Assembly (NCBI RefSeq): GCF_014201115.1
Contig: NZ_JACHDO010000001.1
Location: forward strand, 6,262,001 to 6,326,000
Length of the DNA: 64,000 nucleotides
Direction: 5' to 3'
From: Nocardiopsis metallicus
Lineage (GTDB): Bacteria > Actinomycetota > Actinomycetes > Streptosporangiales > Streptosporangiaceae
Position 1 is the stretch's first letter. Each line of letters opens with the position of its first letter. Made by a program: the position numbers and the translations under genes. The notes beneath the pieces are model-generated. The model was given only the letters and a program-made list of their open reading frames with translations, was not told the origin of the DNA and ran no database searches. This document shows, piece after piece, positions 61,118-64,000 of this stretch.

Positions 61118-62043
61118 GCGGGGCCGCGCCGCTGTGGACCGTCCTGCTCGTGCCCGTACTGCTGTTCGCCTTCGGCTACGGCGCCGCGGCGGGGACGGCC
61201 GCCCTCCGTGCGCGGGCCGCGGGAACCGCGCCGGAGGCGGGGCTGACCGCTCCGGCGCGGGAGTCGGCCCGTCTGCTCGTGCAGCGGCGGCGGACCGTTC
61301 CCGGTGCGGACACGCTGCTGTGGCGCCTGGGCGGGGCGATCCTGCCCGTGGCCGCGGTACTGGCGGCACTGGTGATCCCGCTCGGTCCGACGGCGATCAG
61401 CGACCTGTCGGTCGGCGTCGTGTGGTTCAACGCCATGGAGGTGCTGGCCTGGTGCGCGGTGTGGATGCTGGGTTGGGGAGCCAACTCCGTGTGGGGCCTG
61501 GCCGGGGGCTACCGCTTCCTCGTCCAAGGGCTCTCCTACGAGCTGCCGCACATGTTCGCCCTGACGTGCGCGGCCCTGGCCGCCGGATCACTGCGGGTGG
61601 GCGACATCGTCGCGGCCCAGCAGGAGCAGGTGTGGTTTGCCGTGCTCATGCCGGTCGCCTTCGCGGTCTACCTGCTCTCGGCGCTGGCCATGACGTTCTG
61701 GGGTCCGTTCGGTACGCCAGTGGGGCGTGATCTGGTCGGCGGCGCGGCCGCGGAGCTGTCCGGCGTGGACCGGCTGGTCTTCCGCGCCGGTCGGTACATG
61801 CTCCTGGCCGTCGCGGCGGCGATGGCGGTGCCGCTCTTCCTGGGCGGCGGCGCGGGCCCCCTCCTGCCCGGCTGGCTGTGGTCGCTGGTCAAGACGGCGG
61901 TGGTCCTGGGGTTCCTGGTCTGGCTCGGGCACCGGCTGCCCGCGGTGCGGACGGACCGGTTCACCGAGGTGGCGTGGGTGGTATTGGTCCCGCTGACCCT
62001 GGTCCAGGCCTTGGTGGTCTCCGTGTACGTACTGGTGCGTTAG
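61114..62043 (+). CDS. nuoH: Complex-I-like subunit NuoH
   Basis: 309-aa membrane protein with about eight helices. WGANSVWGLAGGYRFLVQGL, then SYELPHMFAL, corresponds to the NuoH loop that forms the quinone channel in complex I. It overlaps the previous gene by four bases. It follows the NuoB/D-like gene as in normal nuo order, but nuoI is missing between nuoH and nuoJ. Confidence 0.88.
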   Translation: MSGAAPLWTVLLVPVLLFAFGYGAAAGTAALRARAAGTAPEAGLTAPARESARLLVQRRRTVPGADTLLWRLGGAILPVAAVLAALVIPLGPTAISDLSVGVVWFNAMEVLAWCAVWMLGWGANSVWGLAGGYRFLVQGLSYELPHMFALTCAALAAGSLRVGDIVAAQQEQVWFAVLMPVAFAVYLLSALAMTFWGPFGTPVGRDLVGGAAAELSGVDRLVFRAGRYMLLAVAAAMAVPLFLGGGAGPLLPGWLWSLVKTAVVLGFLVWLGHRLPAVRTDRFTEVAWVVLVPLTLVQALVVSVYVLVR

Positions 62044-62051
62044 GAGGAGGA

Positions 62052-62615
62052 ATGGCCGAGACGGTCGTGTTCGCTGTCTGCGCCGTGGGCGCGGTGGCCT
62101 CGGGCGTCATGGTGTTCGTGGTGGACTCCATGGCCCGGGCGACCTTTGCCCTGCTGGCCTCGTTCGTCCTCACCGGGGTGGCGATCCTGCTGCTGGGGCT
62201 GTCCTACCTGGGCGTGCTGGTCATCCTCATGATGGTCATGGAGATGATGGTCATGGCCGTCTTCATGATCATGTACATGATGAACCCGGCGGGGCTCATG
62301 CCGATGACCATGGTGCACAACAAGGTCGGCTCCCTGGCGGTGGCGATCGGCGCGTTCGCCGTCCTCGCCACGGGTGTGTTCCTCGTGCCCTGGCCCGAGC
62401 GAGGTGGCACGCCCCCCGCGGATCCCACACTGGCGCTCGGTGAGGCGGTCATGGGCGAGTACATGCTCGTCATGATGCTCGTCGGACTGCTGCTGTTCGC
62501 GACCATGGTGGCGGCCACCGTGCTCACCACCCACCGGGGCCGCTACGACCGCTACGGCGACGACCTGCGGCGCGAGCGCCCCGACGACCCGATCGGCGGG
62601 GGGCTGGGCCGATGA
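62052..62615 (+). CDS. nuoJ: Complex-I-like subunit NuoJ (Met-rich)
   Basis: 187 aa, about five membrane helices. RATFALLASFVLTGVAILLL GLSY is the NuoJ start. The third helix and loop (VILMMVMEMMVMAVFMIMYM then MNPAGLMPMTMVH) are exceptionally rich in Met. ATG 62052 follows AGGAGGAGG. It overlaps nuoK by four bases. Confidence 0.88.
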   Translation: MAETVVFAVCAVGAVASGVMVFVVDSMARATFALLASFVLTGVAILLLGLSYLGVLVILMMVMEMMVMAVFMIMYMMNPAGLMPMTMVHNKVGSLAVAIGAFAVLATGVFLVPWPERGGTPPADPTLALGEAVMGEYMLVMMLVGLLLFATMVAATVLTTHRGRYDRYGDDLRRERPDDPIGGGLGR

Positions 62616-63019
62616 TGCTGGAGACCTACCTTCTCCTGGCCGCCGCCCTGTTCTCGGTGGGGTTGTTCGGCGCGCTCAGCCAGCAGTCCGTCGTCATGGT
62701 GATGATGGGCCTGGAGTTGATGGTCAACGCCGTCATCGTCGCCGCGGCGACTTTTTGGCTCCACACATCGCCCGAGCGGACCGACGGCCAGGTCCTGGTC
62801 CTGGTCGCGGTCACGGCGATGGCCGTGGAGATGGCGATGGGCTTCGCGGTCACCACCGCCATCTTCCGCGCGCGCGACGTCGACATGGTCGACATGGCCG
62901 CCGACCTTGCCGATCACAGCGGCCCCGTCGACCACAGCAACCACAGCAACCACGGACACCATGGGGACGGCGGGGGTCACGAGCACCACGGTCACCACGG
63001 GGACGGTGACGACCGGTGA
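62612..63019 (+). CDS. nuoK: Complex-I-like subunit NuoK with His-rich tail
   Basis: 135 aa; normal NuoK is about 100. The three membrane helices carry SVVMVMMGLELMVNAVIVAA (conserved Glu) and VTAMAVEMAMGFAVTTAIF (second conserved Glu). A C-terminal extension of about 40 residues (DHSGPVDHSNHSNHGHHGDG, GGHEHHGHHGDGDDR) holds many His and Asp and could bind metal. The stop overlaps the nuoL start. Confidence 0.9.
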   Translation: MMLETYLLLAAALFSVGLFGALSQQSVVMVMMGLELMVNAVIVAAATFWLHTSPERTDGQVLVLVAVTAMAVEMAMGFAVTTAIFRARDVDMVDMAADLADHSGPVDHSNHSNHGHHGDGGGHEHHGHHGDGDDR

Positions 63020-64000
63020 CGGCGGTCCTGTGGGTACTGGTGGGCCTGCCCGCCGCGGTGGGCGCGGTCCTGCTGGTGTCGGGACGACGCGCCGACCCGG
63101 CCGCCGCGCCCTGCGCCGTCGCCGCCACGGCCCTGACACTGGTGGCGGCCGTCATCGCGGCGGCGACCCGTCCGAGTACGTCCGTGCCGATGCTCCAGGG
63201 CGTTCCCGCGCGGTTGGCCGTGGACGGACTGTCGGCCGTCGCGGTGATCACCGTCGCCGCCGTCGCCACGGCGGTCGTGCTCTTCGCCTCCGCCGATATG
63301 GGGGAGGGGGAGGCGCGCGGCCGCTTCTTCGGCCTCATGCTGCTCTTCACCGGGGCGATGCTCGTCACCGTCACCGCCACCGACCTGTTGACGCTGCTCA
63401 TGGCGTGGGAGGTCATGGGCGCACTCTCCTACGCCCTCATCGGCTACTGGTGGCGGGAAGCCCACCGCGTCCGCTCGGCGACGCTGGCCTTCCTCACCAC
63501 ACGGACCGCCGACCTGGGCCTGTACCTGGCCGCCGGAGCGGCTCTGGCCGGGGGCGCCGAGGCGCTCCAGCTCTCCGCCCTGGCCTCCCTGGAGGACGGA
63601 TGGCGGGACGCGGCGGTGGCGGGGGTGATCGTCGCCGCGCTGGGCAAGTCCGCGCAGCTGCCGTTCAGCTTCTGGCTCTCGCACGCGATGGCGGGCCCCA
63701 GCCCGGTCTCGGCCCTGCTCCACTCGGCCACGATGGTCGCGGCTGGCGGCTACCTGCTCGTGCGGACCGCACCGGCGATCGCAGCCACCGGATCAGCGGG
63801 ACCGTTCCTGGCCTGGACCGGAGCGGTCACCGCGATCCTGCTCGGTGCGGTCGCCCTGACCCAGTCAGACCTGAAACAGCTGCTCGCGGCCTCCACCTGC
63901 TCCCAGATCGGATTCATCGTCCTGGCGGCGGGTGTGGGCGGCATCGCGGGAGGAGCCCTGCAGTTCACCGCGCACGCCGCGGCCAAGAGCCTGCTCTTCC
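63016..64000 (+). CDS. nuoL: Complex-I-like subunit NuoL (3' end beyond window)
   Basis: About 328 codons are visible. Antiporter-like membrane protein: MGEGEARGRFFGLMLLFTGA, LLTLLMAWEVMGALSYALIG, KSAQLPFSFWLSHAMAGPSP and VSALLHSATMVAAGGYLL are standard NuoL motifs with the channel Lys and Glu. GTG 63016 overlaps the nuoK stop. It continues past the right edge. Confidence 0.93.
   Translation, partial: MTAVLWVLVGLPAAVGAVLLVSGRRADPAAAPCAVAATALTLVAAVIAAATRPSTSVPMLQGVPARLAVDGLSAVAVITVAAVATAVVLFASADMGEGEARGRFFGLMLLFTGAMLVTVTATDLLTLLMAWEVMGALSYALIGYWWREAHRVRSATLAFLTTRTADLGLYLAAGAALAGGAEALQLSALASLEDGWRDAAVAGVIVAALGKSAQLPFSFWLSHAMAGPSPVSALLHSATMVAAGGYLLVRTAPAIAATGSAGPFLAWTGAVTAILLGAVALTQSDLKQLLAASTCSQIGFIVLAAGVGGIAGGALQFTAHAAAKSLLF

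Overview
The window is high-GC DNA with dense, often 4-base-overlapping genes, GTG/TTG starts, several apparently leaderless genes, and actinobacterial families (XRE/DUF5753 plus DUF397, cory-CC-star plus ArsA, PopR-type Clp control, TIGR03084, DUF2637). This fits a Streptosporangiales-type actinomycete. Nocardiopsis or a close relative is my best guess from gene content; it is an inference, not a database result.

Layout. 1-2.7 kb: 5' part of mrpA, divergent from a MarR gene. 2.7-4.7 kb: two clpP paralogues and a convergent popR-like regulator, with a candidate PopR box upstream of the clpP pair. 5-9.4 kb: an unknown gene, a GlsB/YeaQ membrane protein, an oxidoreductase behind a CebR/CelR-like operator, and a TPR protein. 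9.7-16 kb: a Leloir galactose locus (deoR-galT-galE-galK) divergent from a GH36 alpha-galactosidase. 16-28 kb: exporter/nitroreductase/MarR, CsbD, PdxK-type kinase, amine oxidase, TetR-DUF418, TIGR03084/acyl-CoA dehydrogenase, DUF2000/AraC. 28-31.2 kb: a small-protein operon (one member frameshifted) divergent from an XRE-DUF397 pair. 31.3-42.2 kb: acyltransferase-like membrane protein, GNATs, CoA transferase, a receptor-like Ser/Thr kinase, Rsm22, cory-CC-star/ArsA, Lrp/AsnC.

42.2-51.7 kb is accessory DNA. It has a gene remnant, a 1.9-kb insertion sequence with ~62-bp inverted ends nested in a second inverted repeat, and an RHH-DUF4097-DrrA-DrrB-P450 operon preceded by TGACGTCA palindromes. 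It then has a tRNA 3'-end fragment, a DUF2637 gene and four regularly spaced 34-bp repeats, which look like remains of an actinomycete integrative element. A deletion scar follows, joining a truncated YHS-type gene to a truncated MFS gene.

51.7-59.4 kb is a copper-homeostasis island: a CsoR-type operator, a small His-rich membrane protein, an NlpC/P60 hydrolase, a DUF305 lipoprotein, a BNR-repeat lipoprotein, csoR, copA and a secreted Cu-associated protein. CsoR and the CopA N-terminal domain have each lost one canonical metal-ligand Cys. 59.7-64 kb starts a reduced complex-I-like operon (nuoA, a cluster-less NuoB/NuoD-like fusion, nuoH, nuoJ, nuoK with a His-rich tail, nuoL cut by the window edge).
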